DNA of 64,000 bases from Gammaproteobacteria bacterium LSUCC0057 (lineage in GTDB: Bacteria > Pseudomonadota > Gammaproteobacteria > Pseudomonadales > Porticoccaceae): positions 547,126 through 611,125 of the forward strand of contig SPIA01000001.1 of NCBI GenBank assembly GCA_004535795.1, written 5' to 3'. Both the position numbers and the translations under genes were made by a program. Below the pieces are notes generated by a model. That model was given only the letters and a program-made list of their open reading frames with translations. It was not told where the DNA came from and did no database searches. This document shows positions 16,088 through 25,926 of this stretch, piece by piece; position 1 is the first letter of the stretch, and each line of letters opens with the position of its first letter.

Positions 16088-17719
16088 TTACAAGAAAGTG
16101 ACTGTCTCGCGGCCCAGCGCGGCATCAACCCCCGCTTGGAACTGCTGCTCAATCTGATGGCGCTTAATCTTCAGCGTCGGCGTCAGCAGGTTGTTGTCGA
16201 TAGTCCACTCTGGGGTGATGAAGATCTGCTCAATACGCTCATGGCCAGCCAGGTCGGCGTTGATCTCTGCCAGCAGTGCGGTGAGCTGTTCGCTGACCTC
16301 TGCGCTGCTCTGCTCGCGGCCGAGCTCGCTCAGTGTGGTCATCAGCAGCGGCTGGTTGCGGCCGTGGCCAAACAGACAGAACTGTGCCAACAGCGGGCTG
16401 CGGGCAAACAACCCCTCGATTTTTGCCGGCACAATAAATTTGCCTTTGGTGGTCTTAAACACCTCGCTGATGCGCCCGGTGACGTAGAGGTTGTCGTCCT
16501 CATCGAAGCGGCCGCTGTCGCCGGTGCAATACCAGCCATCGACCAGCACCTCGTCAGTTTTCTCTTGGTTGAGGTAGTAACCGGTCATTAACCCTTTGGA
16601 GCGGAACTGGATTTCGCCGGCCTCGCTGACGCGGACATCGACACCGTGGGTCATCGGTTTGCCCACCGAGCCGAGAATGGGCGTGTCGCTGTGCAGCCAG
16701 GCGCAGCCGTGAATAAAGTTTTCGGTCATGCCGTAGCCGTCGCGCAGAATAATGTTCATATCAAAGAACCACTGCTGGACATCGCGCGGGCAGGGGGCCG
16801 AGCCGGTGATAATGCATTTAGCGGCGCCGAGCCCGAGTAGCGTGGCGATCTCTTGCTTTTTACTGTCGTCGAGAGTCGCCTGCACAGCCGGTGGAATTTT
16901 GGCATCAATCGCCTCTTTGAATTTGATCCACAGCCGCGGTACCGCAAAAAAGAAGGTCGGTTGCACTTCGCGAATCTCGGCGGCGAAGGTCTCTTGCCCG
17001 GCCGAGAACGACACTTGATTGCCGGTATAGATACAGCCCATGCCGATCAGAATGCGTTCGGCGGCGTGCGCCAGTGGCAGAAACGAGAACAACCGCGCCC
17101 CCTCATCGGCGGTAGTGAGCGCCTGTGACTGCTCGGGTACCACATGGCCGGGGGTGCGGTGGGTGTGCATCACCCCCTTGGGCCGGCCGGTGGTGCCGGA
17201 AGTGTAGATGATGGTGAACAGATCGTCGAGCGCCGGCAGTGGTGACTCGGCGTACGGCTCGCAGCTGCTAATAATCTCAGCCAGTGTGGTGTCGGTAGGT
17301 ATCACGCAGCCGTGCAGACCAACTCGCTCAAGGTTCTCGGGGATGGCGAGATCGGCGTGGGCGTGTTGATCGAAAAAGCCGCACAAAATCACCTGGCAGT
17401 CGCTGTGCTCCAGCACATAGCGAGCGGAATCATGATCTTGGCCGGGGTAGAGCGGCACGCTGACATGGCCGGCGAGCATGATCGCCAGGTCGCTGATCAC
17501 CCAGTCTTTGCTGTTGGCCGACCACAGGCCGATGCGGCTGCCGGCCGGTAACCCTTTGCTGCGCAGATAGTTGGCCAAACGGCGGACTTGATCGGCGGTG
17601 TCGGCCCAAGTCAGCTCTTCCCAGCCGCCGGCGATAGCTTGGCGTAGGAACGTGCGCTCAGGGATGGTCTGCTCCCAGTGGTAGAACATCTCTAACGGTG
17701 TTTTGACATCTCTAGTCAT
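16088..17719 (-). CDS. Long-chain acyl-CoA synthetase (AMP-forming)
   Basis: 543-residue ANL-superfamily enzyme that activates fatty acids to acyl-CoA through an acyl-adenylate. The P-loop IIYTSGTTGRPKGVMHTH is near residue 170, DGYGMTEN (adenylate-binding A5) near 329 and DGWYCTGDSGRFDEDDNLYVTGR (A7-A8 hinge) near 396. The A10 lysine lies in the C-terminal TPTLKIKR. The TTKGKFIVPAKIE segment is typical of eukaryote-like long-chain (ACSL/FAA) types. Convergent with the SDR/hydratase pair; consistent with fatty-acid use. Confidence 0.88.
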   Translation of the reverse strand: MTRDVKTPLEMFYHWEQTIPERTFLRQAIAGGWEELTWADTADQVRRLANYLRSKGLPAGSRIGLWSANSKDWVISDLAIMLAGHVSVPLYPGQDHDSARYVLEHSDCQVILCGFFDQHAHADLAIPENLERVGLHGCVIPTDTTLAEIISSCEPYAESPLPALDDLFTIIYTSGTTGRPKGVMHTHRTPGHVVPEQSQALTTADEGARLFSFLPLAHAAERILIGMGCIYTGNQVSFSAGQETFAAEIREVQPTFFFAVPRLWIKFKEAIDAKIPPAVQATLDDSKKQEIATLLGLGAAKCIITGSAPCPRDVQQWFFDMNIILRDGYGMTENFIHGCAWLHSDTPILGSVGKPMTHGVDVRVSEAGEIQFRSKGLMTGYYLNQEKTDEVLVDGWYCTGDSGRFDEDDNLYVTGRISEVFKTTKGKFIVPAKIEGLFARSPLLAQFCLFGHGRNQPLLMTTLSELGREQSSAEVSEQLTALLAEINADLAGHERIEQIFITPEWTIDNNLLTPTLKIKRHQIEQQFQAGVDAALGRETVTFL

Positions 17720-17798
17720 GCTGTAACCCTCTTGTTGTTATGGCGCGAGTCTTTCTTTGCGCGACTGCGGCCAGTCTTATTGCTGTGAAACAGTGTAC

Positions 17799-18821
17799 TT
17801 AGTTGCTGGCGTGCAGCGCCTCGTTGAGCTGCACGGCACTTTTGTTGGTCAGGCACTCGACCGCGCCGTTATTGGAGTTGCGGCGGAACAGCAGGTCGCT
17901 GGCACCGGCTAATTCGCGCGCTTTAACCCGCTTGACCAGCTGGCGGTTTTCGTCGAGTAGTTGTATCTGGGTGCCGGCGGTGATGTAGAGCCCAGCTTCT
18001 ACAGTGCAGCGGTCGCCGAGCGGAATGCCGACGCCGGCGTTGGCGCCAAGCAGGCACTGCTCACCGAGGGAGATGATAATGTTGCCACCCCCAGAGAGCG
18101 TGCCCATGGTCGAGGCGCCGCCGCCAATATCTGAACCCGCACCAACAAATACACCGGCTGAGATGCGGCCCTCTACCATGTTGGGCCCCTCGGCGCCGGC
18201 GTTGAAGTTGATGAAGCCCTCGTGCATGACGGTGGTGCCCTCGCCGACGTAGGCGCCCAAGCGCACCCGCGCGGTATCGGCTATGCGCACACCGGAGGGG
18301 ACAACGTAGTCGACCATCTTGGGGAATTTATCTACGCAGTCGACACTCAGAGTCTTGCCGGCAAGGCGCGCTTGCAGCTGTCGCTCGGCCAATTCGTCAA
18401 GGTCGATGGCCCCTTGGTTGGTCCAGGCGAGATTTTTCAGCGTGGCAAAGATGCCACTGAGATCGGTCTGGTGGGGTTTGACTAAACGGTGCGAGAGCAA
18501 CTGTAACTTGAGATAAGCCGTCGGCACATCAGTGGGCGGTTGGTCGCTCTGTAGGGCAACGATAACCACCGCCGAGCCGCTGTCGGTGAGGCGCCGGCAG
18601 AGCGCCGCTAGTTCATCGTCGATACCCGCGGTGGCAGTGGCCAGCTGCTGGAGCTGCTGTTCGCTGGGTTCGAGCACGCTCTCGCTACCACACAGCGCCT
18701 GCAGTTGCGCGGTCAGCTCAGCACCGATATGCATACGCGGCACCGGAAACAGCACTTCGAGCCATTCGCCGCGACTATTTTTGCTGCCGATACCAATACC
18801 TAATGCGTAAAGAGAACTCAT
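17799..18821 (-). CDS. dapD: 2,3,4,5-Tetrahydropyridine-2,6-dicarboxylate N-succinyltransferase
   Basis: Succinylates tetrahydrodipicolinate in the succinylase route to meso-diaminopimelate and lysine. At 340 residues it is the longer Pseudomonas-type DapD, with an N-terminal alpha/beta region (1-~170) and a left-handed beta-helix of hexapeptide repeats (~175-300: VPSGVRIADTARVRLGAYVG, MHEGFINFNAGAEG, VGAGSDIGGGASTMGTLSGG). Shorter enteric DapD lacks this N-terminal module. dapC, the next enzyme, lies 1.1 kb upstream on the same strand. Confidence 0.94.
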   Translation of the reverse strand: MSSLYALGIGIGSKNSRGEWLEVLFPVPRMHIGAELTAQLQALCGSESVLEPSEQQLQQLATATAGIDDELAALCRRLTDSGSAVVIVALQSDQPPTDVPTAYLKLQLLSHRLVKPHQTDLSGIFATLKNLAWTNQGAIDLDELAERQLQARLAGKTLSVDCVDKFPKMVDYVVPSGVRIADTARVRLGAYVGEGTTVMHEGFINFNAGAEGPNMVEGRISAGVFVGAGSDIGGGASTMGTLSGGGNIIISLGEQCLLGANAGVGIPLGDRCTVEAGLYITAGTQIQLLDENRQLVKRVKARELAGASDLLFRRNSNNGAVECLTNKSAVQLNEALHASN

Positions 18822-18862
18822 AATGATGCCTTATAAATTGATGAATTTTGTCGCTGCCGCGG

Positions 18863-19213
18863 TTAACCGGCTAGATGCTCGCGGTAGCGCTCGGCGCTGA
18901 ACCCGACTAGCAACGGCCGCCCGGCCGCTTCGAGTAGTGGCCGTTTGATCATGGCCGGATGCTCGGTGAGTAGCGCGCAGAGCTGTTTGCCGGCGGCGCG
19001 CTGCTGCTGCTCTGGGCTGAGCTGACGCCAGGTTGTACCGCGCTTGTTTAGCAGTGTTTCAGCACCGACCTGCTCGAGCCAGCTGTCGACCTGCGCCGGC
19101 GTGAGGCCATCTTTGCGAAAGTCGTGGAAACGGTAAGCCACGGCCTGTTCGTCGAGCCAGCGGCGCGCTTTTTTTACGGTGTCACAGTTACTGATGCCGT
19201 ACAGCGTAACCAT
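18863..19213 (-). CDS. ArsC/Spx-family protein (YffB-like)
   Basis: 116-residue thioredoxin-fold protein: YGISNCDTVKKARRWLDEQAVAYRF has the single cysteine of the ArsC/YffB family, and KRPLLEAAGRPLLVGFSAERY the conserved C-terminal segment. YffB-like proteins usually sit beside dapD/dapE, as here (41 bp upstream of dapD). It lacks the extra cysteines of arsenate reductases, so arsenate reduction is unlikely; a glutathione-dependent thiol reductase role is suggested for the family. Confidence 0.82.
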   Translation of the reverse strand: MVTLYGISNCDTVKKARRWLDEQAVAYRFHDFRKDGLTPAQVDSWLEQVGAETLLNKRGTTWRQLSPEQQQRAAGKQLCALLTEHPAMIKRPLLEAAGRPLLVGFSAERYREHLAG

Positions 19214-19317
19214 ATGTTAAAGCCTTATTTTTTCTTGGGTTTTGGCAGCGATTTAGCACCAAGAATAGCAAAAACTGCGCGCAGCGGTAACTGTTGGCGC
19301 GGTGCTGCGCGCAGCCG

Positions 19318-19971
<654 letters not shown>

Positions 19972-19975
19972 CGCT

Positions 19976-21181
19976 TCAGCTCAGCGTCTGACAGAACTGG
20001 GCTATACGCTGAGCGGCGCTGATGCAGTCGTCGAGCTCGGCGACCAGCGCCAAGCGCACCCGGCCGTAGCCGGGGTTGGCACCATTGCCGTCGGGACGTG
20101 ATAAATACTGGCCGGGCAGCACAGTGACATGTTGCTGAGCGAACAGCTGCTGGGCAAAGTCGCAGTCGTCGATCGGCGTCTGCGGCCACAGGTAAAAGCC
20201 GGCCGTGGGCAGATTAAAGTCGAGCAGCGGGGCGAGAATTTCGCCGACCGCGGCAAATTTGGCGTTGTAGAGCTGGCGGTTGGCAGAGACATGCGCCTCA
20301 TCTGACCAGGCCGCCTGTGAAATCTGCTGGGTCAGCTCGCTCATTGAACAGCCGTGGTAGGTGCGGTAGAGCAAAAACTGTTGCAGCAGTTGCGCATCGC
20401 CGGCGACAAAGCCCGAGCGCAGGCCGGGTAGGTTGGAGCGCTTGGAGAGGCTGTGAAAGACCACACAGCGGCTGAAGTCGTCGCGGCCGAGTTGTCGGCA
20501 GGCGTCGAGCAGGCCGAGCGGGGGCTTGAGCTCGTCGCGGTAGAGCTCTGAGTAACACTCATCGCTGGCCACTACAAAGTTGTAGCGGTCGGCCAACTCC
20601 AGTGCCAACTGGTAGTCGTCGAGACTCATCACCGCACCGGTGGGGTTGCCGGGGCTGCACAGGTGCAGCAGTTGGCAGCGCTGCCAGACCGACTCGGGTA
20701 GCGACTGCAGTTGGGGGATAAAGCCGTGTTCGCTCTGCGCGTCGACAAATACCACCTCGGCGCCGGCCAGCAGTGCTGCACCCTCGTAGATCTGGTAGAA
20801 CGGGTTGGGGCTGACCACCACCGGTGCCGGTTGGCTGCTATCGATGATTGCTTGACTGAAAGCAAATAGCGCCTCGCGGGTACCGTTGACCGGCAGAACG
20901 TGGCGGTCGGGGTCGAGACCTGTCGCGGTTAAATTGAACCGTCGGCACAGCCAGGCGGCGATGGTTTCGCGCAGTGCTAGGCCGCCCTTGGTGGTGGGGT
21001 AGTTGCCGAGCATGGCGCTGTGCTGTTGCAGTATTGGCGCGACAAACTCCGGTACCGGGTGTTGCGGCTCGCCAATTGATAGGGCGATGTGGGGCAGTTG
21101 GCTGGGTGGCGTCACCGCGGCTTTAAGGGCGCGCAGCTTTTCAAATGGGTAGGGGTGCAGCTGGTTGAGTCGTGGATTCAC
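19976..21181 (-). CDS. dapC: Succinyldiaminopimelate transaminase DapC
   Basis: 401-residue fold-type I PLP aminotransferase that makes N-succinyl-LL-diaminopimelate. N-terminal LHPYPFEKLRALKA and LSIGEPQHPVPEF are DapC-like; NGTREALFAF binds the cofactor phosphate, SPGNPTGAV and SDECYSELY hold the pyridoxal, and the PLP lysine is in HSLSKRSNLPGLRSGF. It starts 20 bp after glnD and is followed within 4 bp by nth. Together with dapD on the same strand it supports the succinylase lysine pathway. Confidence 0.92.
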   Translation of the reverse strand: MNPRLNQLHPYPFEKLRALKAAVTPPSQLPHIALSIGEPQHPVPEFVAPILQQHSAMLGNYPTTKGGLALRETIAAWLCRRFNLTATGLDPDRHVLPVNGTREALFAFSQAIIDSSQPAPVVVSPNPFYQIYEGAALLAGAEVVFVDAQSEHGFIPQLQSLPESVWQRCQLLHLCSPGNPTGAVMSLDDYQLALELADRYNFVVASDECYSELYRDELKPPLGLLDACRQLGRDDFSRCVVFHSLSKRSNLPGLRSGFVAGDAQLLQQFLLYRTYHGCSMSELTQQISQAAWSDEAHVSANRQLYNAKFAAVGEILAPLLDFNLPTAGFYLWPQTPIDDCDFAQQLFAQQHVTVLPGQYLSRPDGNGANPGYGRVRLALVAELDDCISAAQRIAQFCQTLS

Positions 21182-21201
21182 GGCAGTTCCTGAATGGCGG
21201 T

Positions 21202-23904
21202 TTAAATGGCGACGCTGCGTTGTGCATCGCTATCTTGACGGTTGCGGCGATCGAGCTCAGTGCAGATAGTTTCGCGCAGCTGCTGACAGAGTTCGAGATC
21301 GATGAGCGGTTGGTGGTCCTCGTCGGTGATATAGAAAATATCTTCGACCCGCTCGCCGAGTGTGGCGATTCGCGCATTGAGTACACGCAGCCGAAAGCGC
21401 AGAAAAATTTGCGCCAAGTGGGCCAACAGACCCGGGCGATCTGGGGTGACCACCTCGATCACGGTGGTATTGGACTCAATGTCGTTGGAGAGCGTGACAC
21501 GGGTATTCCAGCTGAACTGTTTGAGTTGCCGGGAGGTGCGCCGATTGACATCAAAGCGGGCGTTTTCGGGGGAGCTAATGGCCCTTTCTAGGGCGGTGCG
21601 CACGCGCTGGCTGAGCCGCTCATTGGTGGCGAATGGGCGGCCGTTGTCGTCGAGCAGATAGAAGACATCAAAGGCGCGGTCGTCGTTGGTGGTCTGCAGC
21701 CGCGCATCTTGAATGGTGATGGCGAGCTGATCAAAGGTCGCCGCAGCGATGGCAAAGATGTTCTTGCGATCGCGACTGTGAATAAACACTTGTGTCGCCA
21801 CCGGCACCTCGTCGCCGACATCGCGCAGCAGTATTACCGGTTGGCTGGGGTCGCTCTGGGCTAGCACTGCGGCGGTGAAGTCGGCGATATGGGCGGCTTT
21901 TTCGCGCAGAAAGAACTCGTCGCCAATGCCCTGCCAGAGCTCGCTGGAGAGCGCTTCGGAGATCTCGCGCTGCTGGAGTATCTCGCGCACCGCCTGCTTG
22001 CTGTCGGCTACCCATTCGGCGCGGTCGGCGCGCTGCTCAAGGCCGCGGCGCAGCGCCCGCTTGGTCTCGAAGTAGAGGTCGCGCATCAGCGAGCCTTTCC
22101 AGTCGGTCCACAACTTGGGGTTGGTGGCGTTGATGTCGGCCACCGTCAGCACGTAGAGCATCTCTAGACGGCGGCGGTTGCCGACCTGACTGGCAAACTT
22201 GTGAATGACATCGGGGTCAGAGATATCCTCGCGCTGCGACACAGTAGACATTAATAGGTGGTGTTCAACCAGCCAGCTGGTCAGTGCGATCTCTTGTTCG
22301 GTAAGGCCGTGGCGGCGACCGAAATCTTCAGTATCGACCATGCCCAGCTTGCTGTGGTCGCCGCCGCGGCCCTTGGCGATATCGTGGTAGAGCGCGGCGA
22401 TAATCAGCAGCTCGGGCTTTGGCAAACTCTTATAGATGTGCGAGCTGATCGGGAACTTTTCTGCCACCTCGGGGCGCACCAAACGGCGGATGTTGCGGAT
22501 TAGCTGCAGGGTGTGGACATCGACCGGATAGATATGAAAGAGATCGTGCTGAGTCTGGCCCATAATGCGGCCAAATTCGGGCAGATAACTGCCTAAAATG
22601 CCGTAGCGGCTCATGCGCTGTAACTGCAGCGACAGCATCCACGGGCTGCGCAGAATGCGTAAAAACAGTGCTTTGTTGTGGGGGTTGTTGCGAAAGCTCT
22701 CGTCGATTAGCCCGCGGTGCAAGCGCAGCTGGCGTATCGTCGCGGCGCGGATACCGCGGATTGACTCATTCTCGCCGAGCAGCGCAAACAGCTCTAAGAG
22801 TGCGGGGGGGTTGCGGCCAAACAGGTAGTCGTCAACGGTGTCGATGAGCCCGTCGCGGACCACAAAGCGCTCGTTGAGCACCAACTCTTGGCGGACGCGA
22901 TCTTTCTTATAGATCATCTCGTCGAGGTACTGCAGCAGCACGTCATTGAGCTCACGAATCGACAGCACCACCTGGTAGTAGCGCTGCATGAACTTCTCAA
23001 CACCGAGCCGGTCGTCGCTGTCAAAAAAGCCAAACTGCTCGGCCAGTGCCCGCTGGTAGTCGAACAGCAGCCGCTCCTCGGCGCGCCCGGCCAGCAGGTG
23101 CAAGCCGTAGCGCACCTTCCAGAGGAACTCCTCATCGCGGCGCAGCGTGATGTACTCTTCTTCGGTGAGAAAGCCGGCGGCGATCAGCTGCGAACGGCGG
23201 CTGACATTAAAGTGGCGTTTCGCCACCCAGTTGAGTAGCTGGATGTCGCGCAGACCCCCGGGCGCCTCTTTGACATTGGGCTCGAGGTTGTACTCGGTGT
23301 TGCCGTGTTTTTTGTGGCGTTCGGACTGCTCTTCGAGCTTGCCGCTGTAAAACAGAGCCGACGGCCAGATCTTTTTTGGGGAAGTTTTGTAGCGCAACTT
23401 CTCCAACAGTTTGGCCTCGCCGACAATCAGCCGTGTCTCCATCAGGTTGGTGGCGACGGTGATATCGTTGCGCGCTTCGCTGACGCACTGCGCCAGCGAG
23501 CGCACGCTGTGGCCGACTTTGAGCTGGATATCCCAGAGAAACGCCAGAAATCTCTCGATGTTGTCGCGGTAGCGCTCGGGGCGACCGTGGCGTACCAGGA
23601 TCAGCAGGTCGACATCGGAGTGGGGGTGTAGCTCGCCGCGGCCATATCCGCCGACGGCAACTAGGCAGATGGCTCTGTCCCAGCTGAACTGTCGCCACGC
23701 TTGTTGCAGCAGCAGATCCATAAAAGCGGCCTGCTCATTGACCAGGGTATGGACGTACTCGCCCTGGTGAAAGCGCTGGTTGAAGTGGTCGGCGGCGTGG
23801 TTGAGGGCTTGACGGAACACCTCGGTGGCCGGCTGATTGGCCAGCTCGGAGGCAAAGCGGGGGGCGTCGTAGAGCTCGGCGGCAGCGGCAGTCTGTTCAA
23901 TCAC
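21202..23904 (-). CDS. glnD: [Protein-PII] uridylyltransferase/uridylyl-removing enzyme
   Basis: 900-residue bifunctional nitrogen sensor that uridylylates or de-uridylylates PII according to glutamine. The nucleotidyltransferase motif GGYGRGELHPHSDVDLLIL (Asp97, Asp99) is N-terminal; an HD domain with YHDIAKGRGGDHS lies near residue 508; two ACT domains (~700-780 and ~805-880, the latter starting VIEVVTPDRPGLLAHLAQIF) bind glutamine. Length equals the enteric protein. It lies between map and dapC with 5 and 20 bp gaps. Confidence 0.96.
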   Translation of the reverse strand: MIEQTAAAAELYDAPRFASELANQPATEVFRQALNHAADHFNQRFHQGEYVHTLVNEQAAFMDLLLQQAWRQFSWDRAICLVAVGGYGRGELHPHSDVDLLILVRHGRPERYRDNIERFLAFLWDIQLKVGHSVRSLAQCVSEARNDITVATNLMETRLIVGEAKLLEKLRYKTSPKKIWPSALFYSGKLEEQSERHKKHGNTEYNLEPNVKEAPGGLRDIQLLNWVAKRHFNVSRRSQLIAAGFLTEEEYITLRRDEEFLWKVRYGLHLLAGRAEERLLFDYQRALAEQFGFFDSDDRLGVEKFMQRYYQVVLSIRELNDVLLQYLDEMIYKKDRVRQELVLNERFVVRDGLIDTVDDYLFGRNPPALLELFALLGENESIRGIRAATIRQLRLHRGLIDESFRNNPHNKALFLRILRSPWMLSLQLQRMSRYGILGSYLPEFGRIMGQTQHDLFHIYPVDVHTLQLIRNIRRLVRPEVAEKFPISSHIYKSLPKPELLIIAALYHDIAKGRGGDHSKLGMVDTEDFGRRHGLTEQEIALTSWLVEHHLLMSTVSQREDISDPDVIHKFASQVGNRRRLEMLYVLTVADINATNPKLWTDWKGSLMRDLYFETKRALRRGLEQRADRAEWVADSKQAVREILQQREISEALSSELWQGIGDEFFLREKAAHIADFTAAVLAQSDPSQPVILLRDVGDEVPVATQVFIHSRDRKNIFAIAAATFDQLAITIQDARLQTTNDDRAFDVFYLLDDNGRPFATNERLSQRVRTALERAISSPENARFDVNRRTSRQLKQFSWNTRVTLSNDIESNTTVIEVVTPDRPGLLAHLAQIFLRFRLRVLNARIATLGERVEDIFYITDEDHQPLIDLELCQQLRETICTELDRRNRQDSDAQRSVAI

Positions 23905-23909
23905 TGCGT

Positions 23910-24680
23910 CTAAAACCTCTCATCGCTGCGCCGGGTAAAAATTTCTACGCCGTTGGCGGTGACCGCCATGGTGTGCTCCCACTGCGCCGAGAGCCGGCCG
24001 TCGCGGGTCTCCACTGTCCAGTCGTCACTTTTCAGTTTGGTCTCGCTGCGGCCAGCGTTGACCATCGGTTCAATGGTAAAGGTCATGCCCTCGCGTAGCT
24101 CCAATCCCGTGCCCGGCTTGCCGTAGTGGAGCACTTGGGGGTCTTCGTGGAAGACATCGCCAATGCCGTGGCCACAGTAGTCGCGCACCACCGAGTAGTA
24201 GTTGGCCTCGGCGTGCTGTTGAATGACATGGCCGATGTCGCCGAGCCGAGTGCCCGGGCCGACCAGCTCGATACCTTTATACAGACACTCTTGGGCGACA
24301 TTGACCAGTCGCTCGGCGTGGCCGGCGACCTTGCCGACCAGAAACATCTTGCTGGTGTCGCCATACCAGCCATCTTTGATAACGGTGACGTCGATATTGA
24401 TAATATCGCCGCTTTTGAGGATTTTTTTCGGTGACGGAATGCCGTGACAGATCACCTGGTTGACCGAAGTGCAGACCGACTTGGGGAAGCCGCGGTAGCC
24501 TAAACAGGCAGGGATCGCTTTTTGCACGTCGACAATGTGGTTGTGGCAGAGCGTGTCGAGCTGCTCGGTACTCACCCCGGGAACAACATATTCGCCAATC
24601 ATCTCGAGAACCTCGGCGGCCAAACGGCCGGCAACGCGCATTTTCTCCAGCTGCTCGGGGGTGCGGATATTGACCTTCAT
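23910..24680 (-). CDS. map: Methionine aminopeptidase, type I
   Basis: Removes N-terminal Met from nascent proteins. 256 residues with the pita-bread fold ligands: His79 in CHGIPS, Asp97 in NIDVTV, Asp108 in WYGDTS, the GHGIG histidine, the FTIEP glutamate and WEHT glutamate. It is divergent from rpsB, the usual gammaproteobacterial arrangement, and leads the map-glnD-dapC-nth transcript. Confidence 0.96.
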   Translation of the reverse strand: MKVNIRTPEQLEKMRVAGRLAAEVLEMIGEYVVPGVSTEQLDTLCHNHIVDVQKAIPACLGYRGFPKSVCTSVNQVICHGIPSPKKILKSGDIINIDVTVIKDGWYGDTSKMFLVGKVAGHAERLVNVAQECLYKGIELVGPGTRLGDIGHVIQQHAEANYYSVVRDYCGHGIGDVFHEDPQVLHYGKPGTGLELREGMTFTIEPMVNAGRSETKLKSDDWTVETRDGRLSAQWEHTMAVTANGVEIFTRRSDERF

Positions 24681-24797
24681 GGGTTCTCCTTAAACCAACT
24701 CAGGGGCGCTCGACAGCGCCGGCAACCCCCATACAGCGCAGTATTGTAGAGGATTGCTGGCGGTGGTGACAGTGTTGCCCCGCTGTCGGCTAATTTC

Positions 24798-24826
24798 TTT
24801 CCTGTGCGGGGAGTTTGTGGTATAAA
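24798..24826 (+). promoter_or_regulatory. Probable rpsB promoter with extended -10
   Basis: TATAAA at 24821-24826 preceded by TG at 24818-24819 forms an extended -10 element; the -35 position has only weak similarity. This would start rpsB transcription near 24833, about 195 nt upstream of the start codon. Confidence 0.5.
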
Positions 24827-24832
24827 GCGCGC

Positions 24833-25027
24833 CGAGTTTGTGGCATTGCCACAGCTCAACTTCGACAACGCCTCATGGGCGAGGTCGTTGGCAGTAATAA
24901 AAGCAGTGGCAATGGTGCCGCAGCGTTAAATCACACACGTTCCGTCACAGCTGTCTGGGTGCCGTCAAAATGCGTTTTGCGGTTGATAGTTGGGGAGCGT
25001 GGAGGCCTAACCCCCACGGAGAAAATT
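24833..25027 (+). promoter_or_regulatory. Long rpsB 5' leader, candidate S2 autoregulatory RNA
   Basis: The map-rpsB gap is 347 bp, and about 195 bp of it would be untranslated leader. Two hairpins are visible: GTGGC-ATT-GCCAC at 24840-24852, and CAACGCCTC (24866-24874) pairing with GAGG-t-CGTTG (24881-24890). rpsB leaders that bind protein S2 to repress rpsB-tsf are known in gammaproteobacteria; homology of this one is inferred from position and layout, not from an alignment. The remaining part of the gap, 24681-24797, holds the divergent map promoter region with no clear motif. Confidence 0.45.
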
Positions 25028-25804
25028 ATGCCTACAGTAAGCATGCGCGATATGTTGCAAGCTGGTGTCCACTTTGGCCACCAAACCCGTTTTTGGAACC
25101 CGAAAATGGGCCGTTACATCTTTGGCTCGCGCAATAAAGTCCACGTCATCAATTTAGAGCACACCGTGCCGGCATTTAACGATGCTCTGGCGCTGCTGCG
25201 CAGCCATGCCGCCAAAGGCAACCAGGTGATGTTTGTCGGCACCAAGCGCGCCGCACAAAAAATTGTTAAAGAGCAGGCTGAGCGCGCCGGTATGCCATTT
25301 GTTAGCCACCGCTGGCTGGGCGGTATGCTGACCAACTACAAGACTATTCGTGACTCTATTCGCCGTCTGCGCGAGCTCGAGGGTCAAGCGGCCGATGGCA
25401 CCTTTGAAAAGCTGACCAAGAAAGAGGCGCTGATGCGCTCGCGCACCATGGTCAAGCTGGAGACCTCTATCGGCGGTATCAAAGATATGAACGGCCTGCC
25501 TGATGTGCTGTTTGTGATCGACGTCGACCACGAGCGTATCGCCATCAACGAAGCCAACAAACTCGGTATCCCGGTGATAGGTATTGTCGACACCAACAGT
25601 GATCCCGACGGCGTCGACCACGTCATTCCCGGCAACGACGATTCGATTCGCGCGATTCGGCTCTACGCCGCTGCCGCCGCCGACGCCGTTCTCGAAGGCA
25701 AGGCTGCTGCCGGCAACGGTAGCGCTAAAGACGAGTTCGTCGAAGAGGTAGCTGCTGTCGAGCCAGCCGCAGCGGTTGAAGCCGCTGTCCCCGCCGCTGA
25801 GTAA
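25028..25804 (+). CDS. rpsB: Ribosomal protein uS2
   Basis: Small-subunit protein S2, 258 residues, beginning [20 protein letters not shown] from the ATG at 25028, which is preceded by GGAG (25018-25021). [15 protein letters not shown] and the C-terminal [18 protein letters not shown] segment are diagnostic. An Ala/Glu/Val-rich tail of about 30 residues extends beyond the conserved core. tsf follows after a hairpin. Confidence 0.97.
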   Translation: MPTVSMRDMLQAGVHFGHQTRFWNPKMGRYIFGSRNKVHVINLEHTVPAFNDALALLRSHAAKGNQVMFVGTKRAAQKIVKEQAERAGMPFVSHRWLGGMLTNYKTIRDSIRRLRELEGQAADGTFEKLTKKEALMRSRTMVKLETSIGGIKDMNGLPDVLFVIDVDHERIAINEANKLGIPVIGIVDTNSDPDGVDHVIPGNDDSIRAIRLYAAAAADAVLEGKAAAGNGSAKDEFVEEVAAVEPAAAVEAAVPAAE

Positions 25805-25826
25805 GCGCCGCGACAACGGTAGACAT

Positions 25827-25851
25827 AAAAAGGGGGCTTGGCCCCCTTTTT
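25827..25851 (+). terminator. Attenuator/terminator between rpsB and tsf
   Basis: AAAAAGGGGGC (25827-25837) pairs with GCCCCCTTTTT (25841-25851) around a TTG loop, with a T-run: a strong intrinsic terminator. tsf lies 76 bp beyond, so it probably works as a partial terminator that sets the S2:EF-Ts ratio. Confidence 0.88.
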
Positions 25852-25926
25852 ATCAAATTTTATAGCGCTTAGCTGCGCATTTATCTAACGGGCACTGTTG
25901 AGCCCAACTGTATTGGAGAGAAATCC

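Noticed and set aside
18863-19213. Arsenate reductase for the ArsC-fold protein
   Set aside because: Its YffB-like sequence, position beside dapD and lack of ars genes argue against it.
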